A stretch of DNA of 64,000 bases from Rhinopithecus roxellana (GCF_007565055.1 NC_044557.1:143232993-143296992), one strand, 5' to 3'; positions 12,059 through 24,432 are shown, counted from the stretch's first letter. Made by a program: numbers and translations. The notes: a model not told the origin generated them from the letters alone.

Positions 12059-12589
12059 TGTTGGGAATAGGCCCCCAAATCTGTCCATAAACTGGCCATA
12101 AACAAAATCTCTGTAGCACTGTGACATGTTCATGATGGCCATGATGCCCATGCTGGAAGGTTGTGGGTTTACCTGAATGACGCAAGGAACACCTGGCCCA
12201 CCCAGGGGTGAAAACCGCTTAAAGGCGTTCTTAAATCACAAACAATAGCATGAGTGATCTGTGCCTTAAGGACATGCTCCTCCTGCAGATAACTAGCCAG
12301 ACCCATCCCTTTATTTATTTCCCATAAGGAATACTTTTAGATAATCTATAATCTATGGAAACAATGCTTATCACTGGCTTGCTGTCAACAAATATGTTGA
12401 CATAGACAAAAATAAACAGAGACAAAACAGAGACATAAACAGAGACAAAAATATCTCTGTTCGAGGCTGTCAGCTCTGAGGGCTGTGAGCCCCTGATTTC
12501 CTACTCCATACTCTGTATTTGTGTGTGTGTGTCTTTAATTCCTCTAGAGCTGCTGGGTTAGGGTCTCCCAAACTGAGCTGGTCTCGGCA
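12059..12589 (+). mobile_element. Solitary HERV-K-like LTR (MER9/HML-3-like)
   Basis: Begins tgttgggaataggcccccaa and ends gagctggtctcggca, with gtgacatgttcatgatggcc and cttaaggacatgctcctcct inside. Length 531. Flanked by aaatg at 12054-12058 and 12590-12594 (target duplication), after which L1 continues. HERV-K class II assignment is from recognition of the ends. Confidence 0.75.
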
Positions 12590-12650
12590 AAATGAGCGAA
12601 TTTTCTGACGTGTGAATTATATCCCAATAAAGCTGTTTTAAAAATTTTAA

Positions 12651-13165
12651 GAAGAAACTTTTATTCCATTAAGATTGCCCCCTCCATTTCTTCCCTAAGC
12701 CTGGATCAGCTGGGGAAAAGAGCTGCCCATTCTGAGTCCCCTGGGGGAAAGCCTGCATGTTATTCTCTTTTTTGTTATCAACCCCAACCAACATCCTGAA
12801 ATGTAGTTTTTATTTTCCATTTATTAATAATGTATCAAGCCATATAGCATGTTTAACACCACCTCTTAACGGTGCGGCAACTCACAGAAGAAAAAGAAAG
12901 CCCAGAGAAGGGGCAGGAAATAGATAAACCAAAAGCAGGAAGGAAAACACACAATGAAGTATGATAAGGGGCAAAAGATTTGGAAAACCACTACCAACGA
13001 CCCTGACAAGTATGTGCATGCTATTTGCTTTTGATTGGAAACTGTCAGCAGGAGAAATTGTTGATGTCATCTCTGAGTTACTTTGTCTTTATCTTTCAAG
13101 AAATATGGATCCCAAATAGATTAGCCTTCTTTTTCATTTCTCCAGGATCACTTCACTAAAGGATA
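12651..13165. other. No recognisable feature
   Basis: Unique-looking sequence between two L1 copies. A short open frame on the minus strand (12882-13070) is hydrophobic by composition but has no family signature. Confidence 0.45.
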
Positions 13166-14326
13166 CCAACTCCATTTTTATTTTTGTTTTATTTTATATA
13201 TTTTTTTTACATGTGTATACATATTTACTTTAAGTTCTGGGATACATGTGCAGAATGTGCAGGTTTGTTACATAGGTATAATGTGCCATGGTGGTTTGCT
13301 GCACCTGTCAACCCATCATCTAGGTTTTAAGCCCTACATGCATTAGGTATTTGTCCTAATGCTCTCCCTCCCGTCCCTGTGTCCATTTGTTCTCTTTGTT
13401 CAACTCCTACTTATTAGTGAGTTTGGTTTTCTGTTCCTGTGTTTGTTTGCTGAGAATGATGGCTTCCAGCTTCATCCATGTCCCTGCAAAGGACATGAAC
13501 TCATTCTTTTTTATGGTTGCATAGTATCCCATGGTGTATATGTACCACATTTTATTTATCTAGTCTATCATTGATGGGCATTTGGGTTGGTTCCAAGTCT
13601 TTGCTATTGTAAATAGTGCTGCAATAAACATATGTGTGCACGCGTCTTTATAGTAAAATAATTTATAATCCTTTGGGTATATACCCAGTAATGGGATGGC
13701 TGGGTCAAATGGTATTTCTGGTTCTAGATCCTTGAGGAATCGCCACACTGTCTTCCACAGTGGTCGAACTAATTTACACTCCCACCAACAGTGTAAAAGT
13801 GTTCCTATTTCTCAACAGCCTCGCCAGCATGTTGTTTCCTGACTTTTTAATCATCACCACTCTGACTGGGGTGAGATGGTATCTCATTGCGGTTTTGATT
13901 TGCATTTCTCTAATAACCAGTGATGATGAGCTTTTATTCATGTGTTTGTTGACCTCATAAATGTCTTCTTTTGAGAAGTGTCTGTGCATATCCTTCACCC
14001 ACTTTTTGACAGGGTTGTTTGTTTCTTGTAAATTTGTTTAAGTTCCTAGTAGATTCTGGATATTAAACCTTTGCCAGATGGACAGACTGACAGAGGGGGC
14101 AAGCAGTTTGTCAGCAGTGCTCGTGGGACAAGAATTTTCTTCCATTCTATAGGTTGCCTCTTCACTCTGATGATACTTTCTTTTGCTGTGCAGAAACTCT
14201 TTAGTTTAATTAGATCCCATTTGTCAATTTTAGCTTTTCTTGCAATTGCTTTTGGAGTTTTAGTCACGAAGCCTTTGCCCATGCCTATGTCCTGAATGGT
14301 ATTGCCTAGGTTTTCTTCTAGGGTTT
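13166..14326 (-). mobile_element. 5'-truncated L1 (L1PA/L1PB group), antisense
   Basis: Read on the minus strand it runs from the C-terminal third of ORF2 into the 3' UTR. Plus-strand landmarks in reverse are gggatacatgtgcagaatgt, catggtgtatatgtaccaca, gggtatatacccagtaatgg and cttttgctgtgcagaaactc. Minus-strand frames at 13560-13748, 13774-13998 and 14046-14462 are broken pieces of ORF2. A small deletion joins ctccctcccgtccctgtgtc in the 3' UTR. Confidence 0.9.
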
Positions 14327-14399
14327 TAAGCCTGCATGTTTTTCTATAGCTGATCTGTATTTTCCTCCACCTGTGTATATTTTTCAAGCAGGCTGAAAC

Positions 14400-15281
14400 T
14401 ACATGTATGATGACAAATCTCCAATTAGAGCATTTATAAGGATGGAAATTTAATGTGAACACTTTTTTGGAGGGCAGCCACTTAGCTTGGTGGCACCTTT
14501 GCTACAGCACTGAGTCTCCTCTCTGCTTCTGCTTCTTTTCCACTCCAAATTCTTCATTATCTTTGGGGTGAATTGTATTATTTTTCTGCAAGTATTTCCT
14601 CTCCCCTCTGAGCCTGTCCTGCCCCCACTCCCACGAGGAATGTACTTTCAAGCGAAGTTGCGTGAGGCTGGCTGACTTGCTGTGGCTAATGGAATGAAGG
14701 AAATAGTGACTACTGCTACTTGCAGGCTTAAAGAATCTTGGAGGCTGGGTGTGGGGGCTCACGCCTGTAATCCCAGCACTTTGGGAGGCTGAGGCAGGCA
14801 GATCACGAGGTTAGGAGATCAAGACCATCTTGGCCAACATGGTGAAACCCTGTTTCTACTAAAAATACAAAAATTAGCTGGGCATGGTGGTGCATGCCTG
14901 TAATCCCAGCTACTCGGGAGGCTGAGGCAGGAACATCGCTTGAACCAGAGAGTTGGAGGTTGCAGTGAGCTGAGATCACGTCAGTGTACTCCAGGTGACA
15001 GAATGAGACTCCTTCTCAAAAAATAAAGAAAAAGATTCTTGGAGATTTTCCACAGACCTTCCATCCACTATGGAAAGCGCACATTCCAGATAGAGGTATC
15101 TCTGTCAGCCTGAGTCCCAGACTAAAGACACAGGAAGCATATGTGAAGCCAAAGGCAGCCTGGAGCAGCGCTACTGCAGACTGCTCGTGACCTCCAAGGG
15201 AGAAATAAATGCTGATTGCTGCAAGCCACTGAACTTTCTCTTAAAACACAACATTATCGTAGTGAAAGCTGATTAACACAA
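14400..15281 (+). mobile_element. Probable old LTR-type repeat interrupted by Alu
   Basis: Phrases such as gacttgctgtggctaatgga before the Alu and aaataaatgctgattgctgc, then aaagctgattaacaca, after it resemble a mammalian LTR-type repeat with its poly(A) end. Family and 5' edge are not settled. Confidence 0.4.
14743..15033 (+). mobile_element. Full-length Alu (AluS-like)
   Basis: Complete dimer from ggctgggtgtgggggctcac to an A-rich tail. Target duplication agaatcttgga upstream and agattcttgga downstream. Confidence 0.95.
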
Positions 15282-15757
15282 TCATTGTGTTCATTCAGAA
15301 AACATATTCCGAGCATTCATACAGTCAAATCCTATTGCTGTTCTTTAATAAATAAGACTGAATGTCTTCTGTTCTCAGGCAACTTGCAGTCTAGAAAGTA
15401 AGACATAGAAGGACACAAGTAACCCAAATACAAAATATGTGGTGAGTGATATGAGAGAATCAAGTACACTAAGAGGTTTGGCACAGAAACAGATTACTTC
15501 TGGCTTGGAGGAATCACAGAGCTTCTTGGAAGAGGTGACATTTGAGGTGGAGTCTTAAAGATTTATACATATATATAGAAAGACATGGATAAACAGTATA
15601 TATATATATTACTCCTGAACTGTTCTTTCTATAATCAGCTACTTTAGATGAGGAAAATACAGTCATATATAGATAGAAAGCAAAATAATACACTTTAACA
15701 CAACATATCTAGTTATTAAGGTACACAGGTATAAGGGTACAAACAATATATTAGAAT
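15282..15757. other. Unique sequence with short TA-rich tract
   Basis: No gene or known repeat. (TA)n patches at 15568-15580 and 15598-15611. Confidence 0.5.
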
Positions 15758-15771
15758 AAGATGAAGGTAAC

Positions 15772-16072
15772 TTTTTTTTTTTTTTTTTTGAGACGGAGTC
15801 TCGCTCTGTCACCCAGGATAGAGTGCAATGGCGCGATCTCAGCTCACTGCAAGCTCCGCCTCCCGGGTTCACACCATTCTCCTGCCTCAGCCTCCCAAGT
15901 AGCTGGGACTACAGGCGCCCGCCACCACGCCCGGCTAGTTTTTTGTATTTTTTCAGTAGAGATGGGGTTTCACCGTGTTAGCCAGAATGGTCTCGATCTC
16001 CTGACCTCATGATCCACCCGCCTCAGCCTCCCAAAGTGCTGGGATTACAGGCTTGAGCCACTGCACCCAGCC
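15772..16072 (-). mobile_element. Full-length AluY
   Basis: Poly(T) at the left edge, tgcaagctccgcctcccggg and other AluY-type blocks. Clean target duplication aagatgaaggtaac at 15758-15771 and 16073-16086, so a relatively young insertion. Confidence 0.95.
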
Positions 16073-16261
16073 AAGATGAAGGTAACTTTTTAAAAATTGT
16101 TGTCACTTTATTTAATGACATTAAATAGCTTAAGTTTCAACTACTAAACAGCACTTTGAATGGTGAAAACACAGATAGTATATCGTCAAACTTGAATGTT
16201 TTTCTTTAAAAACACAATTCCAGTCCTTATACATATTACAAAACACCCTTAAAGGAAGAGG

Positions 16262-16592
16262 TGGGCTGAGCACTGTGGCTCCCACCTGTAACCCCAGCAC
16301 TTTGGGAGCTGAGGTGGGCAGATCACAAGGTCAGGAGATCAAGACCATTCTGGCTAACATGGTGAAACCTCTCTCTACTAAAAATACAAAAAATTAGCTG
16401 GGCGTGGTGGCGAGTGCCTGTAGTCCCAGCTACTAGGGAGGCTGAGGCAGGAGGATCACTTGAACCCGGGAGGCAGAGCTTGCAGTGAGCCAAGATCATA
16501 CCACTGCACTCCAGGCTCAGGGACAAAGCAAGACTCCATCTCAAAAAAAAAAAAAGAAAGAAAAAAAAGAAAAAAGAAAAAAAAAAAAAAAA
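16262..16592 (+). mobile_element. Full-length Alu with long A-rich tail
   Basis: Dimer from gggctgagcactgtggctcc. The tail 16543-16592 is a mix of A runs and GAAA units. Likely target duplication aaaggaagaggtg / aaaggaaaaagtg. Confidence 0.9.
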
Positions 16593-18127
16593 GGAAAAAG
16601 TGACATATTTCCTACAGTACTTAAGATACTCAATATAGAACTGAAAAGCAGTCTAACAGAAACAAAGGCAAGTCTTCACAGCTATATGATTTCAGCAGCC
16701 AAAGCTGGATGATGGACTGAAACATTACTATACAACTAGGACAAAATATGTACAATATCACAATACTAAGCAAAAACCCTTTACACCCAAAGAAATAAAA
16801 CAGGTTACAAAATGTGGAGAATTTAGCAGGCAAAACTGTATCACAAGCAACATTTTAAATCATCATTTTTAATCCACTGCAACTGTTTAAAACATCTAAA
16901 ACAAATATACAATGAGCCTTTTAGTATTTTATTGATGTGGTTTCTTTGTCTTTAAATATTTGTTAAAGGTTGATGTTATACTTAAAGTGCATATTATGTA
17001 GCTAAAATGTCAAGTTAGAAGAGTGTACGCAAAGGGGTCCAAGTTTTATTTCAAACTCTGATTTCCAATTAATCCTTCTAAGTATTATTCTCTAAGTTAT
17101 AGTTTCATCCATGGTGAAAAAGGTTTAGAAGTTTGCCTAAAATTTTCACATCTATGTCTTTGAGTAAATAATTAGACCACGTTGAAAATTCCCAGGTCTA
17201 GTAAATCAGGTTTAAAATATTTAGAACTTGTAGAAATACCAACTCATAAGAGTTGGTCAGAGTGTACTGCCTTCAAATGTTTCTCATAAGTCTTGTCTTT
17301 TTCATTTTTTCTAAAGTAAATACACACCTGCCTGGCCCAATTAAATAAATCTGATTACATGGCTGGCATAACATCTAAATATCCAGAATTTCTTAGTGAT
17401 ATGTCATCATGGGAAGGTGGGGGCGGGGTGGCTGTGGATCTACCAACCCTCACAAATTCTTTATCACAATCCTAGTGCTCTTGGACGTTTTACCACTATT
17501 CTTTCAAGATAAAAACGGCAATCTCTTAATTATCCAAACCACTCAAAGCAGTTTTAGCTAATGTTAAACTCATTCTAATTCAGTGATATCTAGAGCAAAG
17601 CCTACACCCAGTTTTCTTTTCTTTTCTTTTCTCTTTTTTCTGGAATTCTTAGGCCGTTTCGCTACATGTTATGTCATCACCTCAAAAATGGTTTTGCCAT
17701 GTTGAGTTGACTCCCATAGTCAAAAACAATGTTTTCTTTAAAAATTCAAGTAACCACAATTTTACATGAATAAAATATAAGACATTTTTATAGAACTGGA
17801 TTAAGAAAAACTAAAATATAATATATTTTCTAGTAAAACTTCTAGTAAAAGAGTATTGGATGAATTAATTTTGACTTAATAATTGTCTCGCAATCTAAAC
17901 TAAAATAAAACAACTCTGAAACAAGTTTTAAAAAATGTAAGGAAACTGGGGTAAAAGAACATGATGAGGAGAGAAAAGAAGCGCATAGAAGCCAGTGATT
18001 CTTATCTTTCAGAGGAATTATTTCACAATACCGATAGTACTGGGACTTTGTTAAAGCACATTCTTCATATGAACTTCAAGTCAGTAATGGTTCTACCATT
18101 CTGATGTTGTTTATACAACAGGGTGTG
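16593..18127. other. AT-rich repeat-free stretch
   Basis: About 1.5 kb without a repeat I recognise, strongly AT-rich, with a short (TTTTC)n run at 17612-17640. No open frame of note and no exon signature. Confidence 0.5.
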
Positions 18128-18421
18128 GGCCGGGCGCGGTGGCTCATACTTGTAATCCCAGCACTTTGGGAGGCTGAGGCGGGTGGATCACAAGGTCAAG
18201 AGACCAAAACCATCCTGGCCAACATGGTGAAACCCAGTCTCTACGAAAAATACGAAATTAGCCAGATGTGGTGGCACACGCCTGTAGTCCCAGCTACTCA
18301 GGAGGCTGAGGCAGGAGAATCACTTGAACCTGGGAGGTGGAGGTTGCAGTGAGCTGAGATCGCACCACTGCACTCCAGCCTGGCGACACAGCGAGATTCC
18401 CTCTCAAAACAAAACAAAACC
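18128..18421 (+). mobile_element. Full-length Alu (AluS-like)
   Basis: Begins ggccgggcgcggtggctcat and ends in an AAAAC-rich tail (aaaacaaaacaaaacc). Confidence 0.95.
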
Positions 18422-19440
18422 AAGAATCAGGTGGTGAACCTAACAACCACAACTTCAGCGCTAAGCTCCTAAAATGCTAGAACTTGGTTTTCTAAGTCCG
18501 CATCCCACGGCCAGGAACGGTGTGAAGCACTAGCACAGCACTATGCAGTTAAAAGATGTGCTTTATACTCATGCCAGGAGAGAGAAAATTCATGTGTGGA
18601 AGATAATCCACAATCTGATTCATCTCACAAGTTGAACTCTAATGTTTAGTTATTGGTACCATACATTTCCAGTTGTTTAGAAGTCTTTTCATCTTAATTA
18701 TCTGTGGATAAACTAGTTTCGTTTTGTTTTGTTTTTAAGGTAAGCTCACACCAGCCGTGCTTGCAGGGGTGAGGGAATTACTTCACCCTCAGCACAGAGG
18801 TGCTTCATGGCAAGTAGATCCATCAAGTCCACATCCACGAAAACAACCCTGTCTGAGGGCAGAGTTCAGAGGGGAGGCTGGCCCATCAGCAAGCTGTCTC
18901 ACCGGATTTCAGCACGGAAACAGGGCTTCACACACCCTGATCCCACCCCATCACTATATTGGCGAAGAATAGAGGCTTGGGAAAGCTGAGGGACTCTCTG
19001 AAAGTCACACAGGCTGTTTGTGGCAGCCGTGGGGATTGTAGGCAGGCCTCTTGATTCTCTATCCTGTTCTTACTTTTATTTCTAACAATTATAATGAGAG
19101 AGAGAGAGAGAGAGAGAGAACCCAAGTTAGATAGATATCTACTTACCTATCAGTCTATCCCTCACTATATATTTGCGCCTTGCCTTGTGCTAACTTCAGT
19201 TTAAAAATAGAATGTAAAAGTGAGGAGTTTAGGGCCCATGTCACAAGTGTCTACAGGGTCTAGACAGTTCTATAAGCCTAGACCAAAGACAGCAGCGGTG
19301 GGTCTACTTGGACAGACTGTGGCTGGAGGGGCAGAAGGGCCGCCTGTGACCAGAACTTAGGATACTTTTCAATGCAGATATTGTTTCAAGATAAGATTAT
19401 TGGGGTGGGGAGGACCTTTACCAATAGAGTGAAGAGTGTA
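18422..19440. other. Unique sequence, no gene seen
   Basis: Two overlapping plus-strand frames at 18757-18989 have no recognisable product. Contains the GA repeat listed separately. Confidence 0.5.
19096..19119. repeat. (GA)n microsatellite
   Basis: Uninterrupted run of about 12 GA units. Confidence 0.95.
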
Positions 19441-19469
19441 GATAAAAAAAAAAAAAAAAAAAAGAAAAT

Positions 19470-19812
19470 GGCTGGGCATGGTGGCTTATGCCTGTAATCC
19501 CGCAATTCGGGAGGCTGAGACAAGTGGATCACGAGGTCAGGAGATCAAGACCATCCTGGCTAACACGGTGAAACCCTGTCTCTACTAAAAATAAAAAAAA
19601 TTAGCCGGGCGTGGTGGCAGACACCTGTATTCCCAGCTACTCGGGAGGCTGAGGCAAAAGAATAGCTTGAACCTGGGAGGCAGAGGTTGCAGTGAGCCAA
19701 GATCGCACCAGCAGTGCACTCCAGCTTGGTGATAGAGTGAGACTCTGCCTCAAAAAAAAAAAAAAAAAAAAAAAAGAAAGAAAGAAAGAAAAAAAAGATA
19801 GATAGATAGAGA
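19470..19812 (+). mobile_element. Alu with GAAA/GATA tail, preceded by poly(A)
   Basis: Full dimer starting ggctgggcatggtggcttat. The tail runs A24, then (GAAA)4, then (GATA)3. A separate poly(A) stretch (19444-19463) lies directly before it, so the insertion went into an A-rich site. Confidence 0.95.
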
Positions 19813-20999
19813 AAATGGGGAAATGTGCTTAGAGAAAAGCCAGGGTTCTGATTTAGAGACATATGAAGTATCTCTTGGTCAAGATAAGGGTATGCATCTG
19901 GCAGCCCATGGAGAGAAAGAGATGAATTTACCCCCAGTAGGTGCAGAGAGAACCACACTCAGGGACCAGATAGGACTGTTCTCACTGGATACCACAGCAC
20001 AAAAGGGAACAACTGGAGAATACACACTTTCATCCATGCCACCCCTGCCCCAGCTATGGTGCTAGACAAGCCCCTGGAATGTATATCATTTTTCAGGAAA
20101 AGAAAAAGGGGGCAAGGAAAATCCTAAAATGACTGGAAAGCCCTTGCAGTGATAGGTATGCTTAGAACTGGATAGACTTTCTATCTTCTGGAAGAATGGA
20201 GGTTTAAGACAGGCTTTAGGTTTCATTATAGAAAAATATAGGCAGATTTCTGCATACTTAAGTCTGTGCCTATAAAAGTCATACTGCACACACAGGAAGG
20301 GAGCGGCAATTCCAAATGAGGCTATGTATCTTAGAAAGCCAGGTGCTTGGGTTCCTGCCTGAATGTCTTATTTCTTTGGATAACTATTCTATTGCATTCC
20401 CTTTGCTAAAATAACGTCCTATGAGTTTTCCATATATTGTGCTATGACTAAGACCCAGGCAGAAACATCAAGCCCAAAGGAAAAATCAACACATTTGTTT
20501 TTTTCCATGTTGATGGTATGCTTTGCAAATGTGGAATTTCCTCCCAAATGTTTCTATTAAAACAGCCCTACCACAAACTCCTTCTTATTTTAAAAATACA
20601 TGTAAAATAAGCGGAAACAGAATGTACCTATATCAAAATCCACAGAAAGCAGTCCACAAATACAAGAAAAGGCTCAAAACCATGGTGTAGCTTTGACAGT
20701 TTGAATTTAACTTTTACTTAAGTAAATCTTTATGAAAGCAAAACACTAGGCAAATATATCCTCCAATTTCTTTAGGTTTTAGCATAACTGTTAGATCTCT
20801 AGAAGGTTGCAGTACATTTCATTGCAGCAATGGATTTAAGGAGACATTGGCATCTCCAACAAACTCCAGTGAGGGCATTGCAGCGAGCCAGGTGCTACTT
20901 CTGGTCCTACCAGTCACTCCCAGTGAGGCTTAGGAAATGAGGGGCAGCCCTTCTGGCTGTTGAACCTTATTTAATCATCTTTAAAACAAGAGGACCCCG
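19813..20999. other. No recognisable feature
   Basis: Unique-looking sequence. The short frame 19823-20065 shows no known domain. Confidence 0.5.
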
Positions 21000-21313
21000 T
21001 GCCAGGCACGGTGGCTCACGCCTGTAATCCCAGCACTTTGGGAGGCCAAGGCGGGCAGATCACCTGAGGCTGGCAGTTCAAGACCAGCCTGACCAACACG
21101 GAGAACCCTGTCTCTACTAAAAATACAAAATTAGCCAGGCGTGGTGGCGCATGCCTGTAATCTCAGCTTCTCAGGAGGCTGAGGCAGGAGAATCGCTTGC
21201 ACCCGGGAGGCAGAGGTTGCAGTGAACCAAGATAGCACCATTGCACTCCAGCCTAGGCAAAAAGAGCAAAACTCTGTCTCAAAAAAAAAAAAAAAAAAAG
21301 AGAGAGAGAGAGA
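21000..21313 (+). mobile_element. Full-length AluS-like element with GA tail
   Basis: Dimer from gccaggcacggtggctcacg with cacctgaggctggcagttca (AluS-type). The A-tail ends in (GA)7 at 21299-21313. Confidence 0.95.
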
Positions 21314-22067
21314 ACTCCTAGATGATTCTAGGCCCTTTCCAGCTTTCACACCATTTGATTCTACTTTTTATTCATGAAACTTCTAGATATACAGCTTGGC
21401 AAGTCCTTTAGAATGTAACATTTTTTTTCTTCCTAATAGTGCGTGTTTTGACCGAAGTCCATCAGAGCTCATTTTGTTCATCTTCCTAAGGTTGATTCAG
21501 AATTGATCTTTATACTTACATGCACAAAGAGGGTGTCAATGCTGCAGGAATTCTACCATCCTATGCAGCCTTTAGATCAAGTAACTCTACCTTGGGGACG
21601 GCAAGGGACTACAGATTACTCACAAAAGAAAAGTATTATCCCATGGAAGGAGAAAGCATGATTTTCCATTTGAAAGAGAACAGGCATATTCCAGGAGAGA
21701 CTGCTCACTATAAACCATTGTCTAATTTATTTATTTCCACACCGCTTTATTGACAGATACATAAGCATTTGAGGGCAGTTTACAGCATTGATAGTTTTCT
21801 TTCAAACACAGTATTGCTAAATATAGAGGTCAGAAAACAATCACAATCAGTAAAATCCTATAAAAGCATGACATGCCATATGGTATATGGAGGGAATACC
21901 ATAACATTACAGAGAAGAAAGAGAGAACCAGAAAGAAAAATAAAACGATTTTTAAAAGATCCATGAAAGGAAATTTTACAGCCTCTAAAGTCTGAATGGA
22001 GAAAGGCATTCAACTAGCAGTAGAATATGATCTAAAATTAAAAGTAAATAGAAAATAAGAAGAAAGG
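21314..22067. other. AT-rich unique sequence
   Basis: Nothing recognisable. Two small plus-strand frames (21520-21753, 21769-21966) have no family signature. Confidence 0.5.
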
Positions 22068-22432
22068 GACCGGGTGCAGTGGCTCACGCTGGTAATCCCA
22101 GCATTTTGGGTGGCTGAAGCAGGCAGATCACCTGAGGTCAGGAGTTCAAGATCAGCCTAACCAACCTGACAAAACCCCATCTCTACTAAAAATACAAAAA
22201 TTAGCCAGGCATGGTAGCGCACACCTGTTATCCCAGCTACTCAGAAGGCTAAGGCAGGAGACTCACTTGAACCTAGGAAGTGGAGGTTGCAGTGAGCTGA
22301 GATTGTGCCACTGCATTCCAGCATGGGCAACAGAGGGAGACTCCGTCTCAAAAAATATATATAATAATAATAAATAAATAAATAAAATAAAGAAAAAGAA
22401 AAGAAGAATAAGAAGAAGAAAGGGATGAATTT
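22068..22432 (+). mobile_element. Full-length Alu with complex A-rich tail
   Basis: Starts ggaccgggtgcagtggctca. The tail carries ATATAT, (TAA)n, (TAAA)n and GAA units. Target duplication aataagaagaaaggga upstream, repeated downstream with one extra GAA. Confidence 0.95.
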
Positions 22433-23204
22433 GCAGAACTGAAAGTAAACAATGGAAAATGAGAAATTACTAGTCCGAACAAAGGATTGTACTCAAGAAA
22501 AATAAAGTGAAAAAATTTCATGTGTGAATATCGTTTTCATCAGCATTGTTGGCTGAAACCTATGTCACTATATTTATTCTCGTCTTGGCCATTTATTTAG
22601 CCCAGGACTATATGGTTACAGTATTTAAATAATTTGTTAATACACTCTCAAAGGGAAGACAGTTAAATTAACACATGAACAGTTGTTAGGCAACACATAC
22701 ATATACAAATTAATTAACATAATAATATAAAATGGAATAAAGATGATTCTTGAACTTTTCTTCACAACAATATTTTTCCTAGGTCCATCCACTTAGAATA
22801 TGCACATTATAAACAAACTTCTGAACATTAAAGATTAGCTACTACCACTTATAAATATCAAATATTTAAAAAATGATAGTTAAACAATTATGCCAAGATT
22901 CTTAAGCATTAAAATCTGGGTCATATTGAATACTTTGAAGAAAATTTGAGAAGTTTCACTAGAAACATCTACATTATGATGAGTAAACACAGTAACAAAA
23001 ATAAATGTAATATGAATGTAATGTTTTAAGGTTTTATTTTTTAAGAAAGTGCTTTCTCAAAGAGTGCTTAAACATTTGCTGCTGGTTTATTCGTACAGAA
23101 TTTCACATTTAAATTCATCAATGTCTTTAAACAAAATAACTTGAGGTAAAGAGTTCAAAGTGTATGCATTGAGACAACTCCGATTTTTCTTTTTCTTTCT
23201 ATTT
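22433..23204. other. AT-rich sequence, no feature recognised
   Basis: Very AT-rich stretch with no repeat family or open frame that I can identify. Confidence 0.5.
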
Positions 23205-23345
23205 TTTTCAGAGACAGAGTCTCACTCAGTCACCCAGGCCGGAGGGCAGTGACTCAAACTCCTGGGCTCCATGGCAGCCTCAAACTCCTGGGCTCAAGCT
23301 ATCCTCCTGAGTAGTTGGGACTACAGGTGTGCAACACTGTGATCA
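23205..23345 (-). mobile_element. Short diverged Alu fragment
   Basis: Reverse-complement Alu pieces (gagacagagtctcactcagt ... tgagtagttgggactacagg). It contains the phrase tcaaactcctgggctc twice about 30 bases apart, a small internal duplication. Confidence 0.75.
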
Positions 23346-23582
23346 GGTATATTTAATTTGCATACTCCATTTGAACGGATCTAAGAAAAATACTGTTTTG
23401 TGGAAAGTTCAAGAAAAATTGGCTTGAATTTTTCTTGTTGTACAAGAGACCCATTTAAAACAGGACTCAATCATCCAAGGGGGTTTTGGGTGGATGGTAC
23501 TCCACAAATGTAAGTCAAACAGCTACATGCTCTTTCTTCAGAGACATAAGGAATACAATTGTTTACTAAAAGAAACCTAGAT

Positions 23583-23905
23583 GGCCGGGCGCGGTGGCTC
23601 AAGCCTGTAATCCCAGCAATTTGGGAGGCTGAGGCGGGTGGATCATGAGGTCAGGAGATGGAGATCATCCTGGCTAACACGGTGAAACCCCGTCTCTACT
23701 AAAAAAAAATACAAAAAAACTAGCCGGGCGAGGTGGCGGGCGCCTGTAGTCCCAGCTACTCAGGAGGCTGAGGCAGGAGAATGGCGTGAACCCAGGAGGC
23801 GGAGGTTGTAGTGAGCTTAGATCCGGCCACGGCACTCCAGCCTGGACGACAGAGCCAGACTCCGTCTCAAAAAAAAAAAGAAAAAGAAAAAGAAAGAAAC
23901 CTAGA
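23583..23905 (+). mobile_element. Young AluY with derived diagnostic bases
   Basis: Begins ggccgggcgcggtggctcaa. Carries ctagccgggcgaggtggcgg and agatccggccac, which differ from the standard AluY consensus and are shared by derived AluY lineages. Target duplication aaagaaacctaga on both sides. One of the least diverged Alus in the window. Confidence 0.95.
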
Positions 23906-24214
23906 CATCTCATGAAACCGTGGGAGAAAGATTGGAAGAGCGACATGGCTTATCTAGGGTCATGTGGCTCATCTGAACACACCTGCAAGTGAGATGGGCC
24001 ATACCCTTTTCACCTCCCTAAGCTACTATTATTATTGCAATTTCACTTATGATTGCAATAGGCAGGGAGTGTTGCTCTTACAAGTGATCTCTTTTTTAGG
24101 AAATGATGCAACTAAACTCATATTTCTATGCTGATCCTCAGACCTCCTGATCTATACCCTCACTGTGTGATCTTTCAACCAACATTTATTGAGTAAAATA
24201 CAAGGGTTGAGCTC

Positions 24215-24432
24215 ATAAGAATCGTCGTTCTTATTTGTTGAGCACTTACTATATGCCAGGCACTGTTCTGAAAATTTTCCATGCAGTAAGTCATTTAACT
24301 CTCCAAACAATCACATGAGGTATTATTTTTGTTTGCATTTTACACATAAAAAAGAAGAAAGAAAAAGAGGCACAGACAGGCTAAGCAACTTGTGTAAGAT
24401 CACAGAGTAAGTGGTAGAGCCAGGATTCAAAT
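24215..24432 (-). mobile_element. MIR SINE, nearly complete
   Basis: Reverse complement: gagcacttactatatgccag, ggcacagacaggctaagcaa, then agtggtagagccaggattca. Good core match for its age. Confidence 0.8.

Larger units (their letters stand above)
10036..12650 (+). mobile_element. L1M (L1MA/L1MB-like) 3' part, split into four pieces
   Basis: Pieces at 10036-10372, 11091-11460, 11766-12058 and 12590-12650 read in order as the C-terminal part of L1 ORF2 and the 3' UTR. Landmarks are cctaactgaaaatgagcag, acagataataacaaatgttg, atgtccatcaacagatgaat and a final cccaataaagctgtttt. Stops and indels throughout show it is a fossil. Three later insertions separate the pieces. Confidence 0.85.

Noticed and set aside
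16593..18127. 3' UTR of an unseen gene
   Set aside because: AT-rich composition alone is not evidence; no coding exon or clear poly(A) site arrangement was found.
19560..19958. 132-residue minus-strand frame
   Set aside because: Mostly Alu with its A-tail read as poly-Phe; low complexity.
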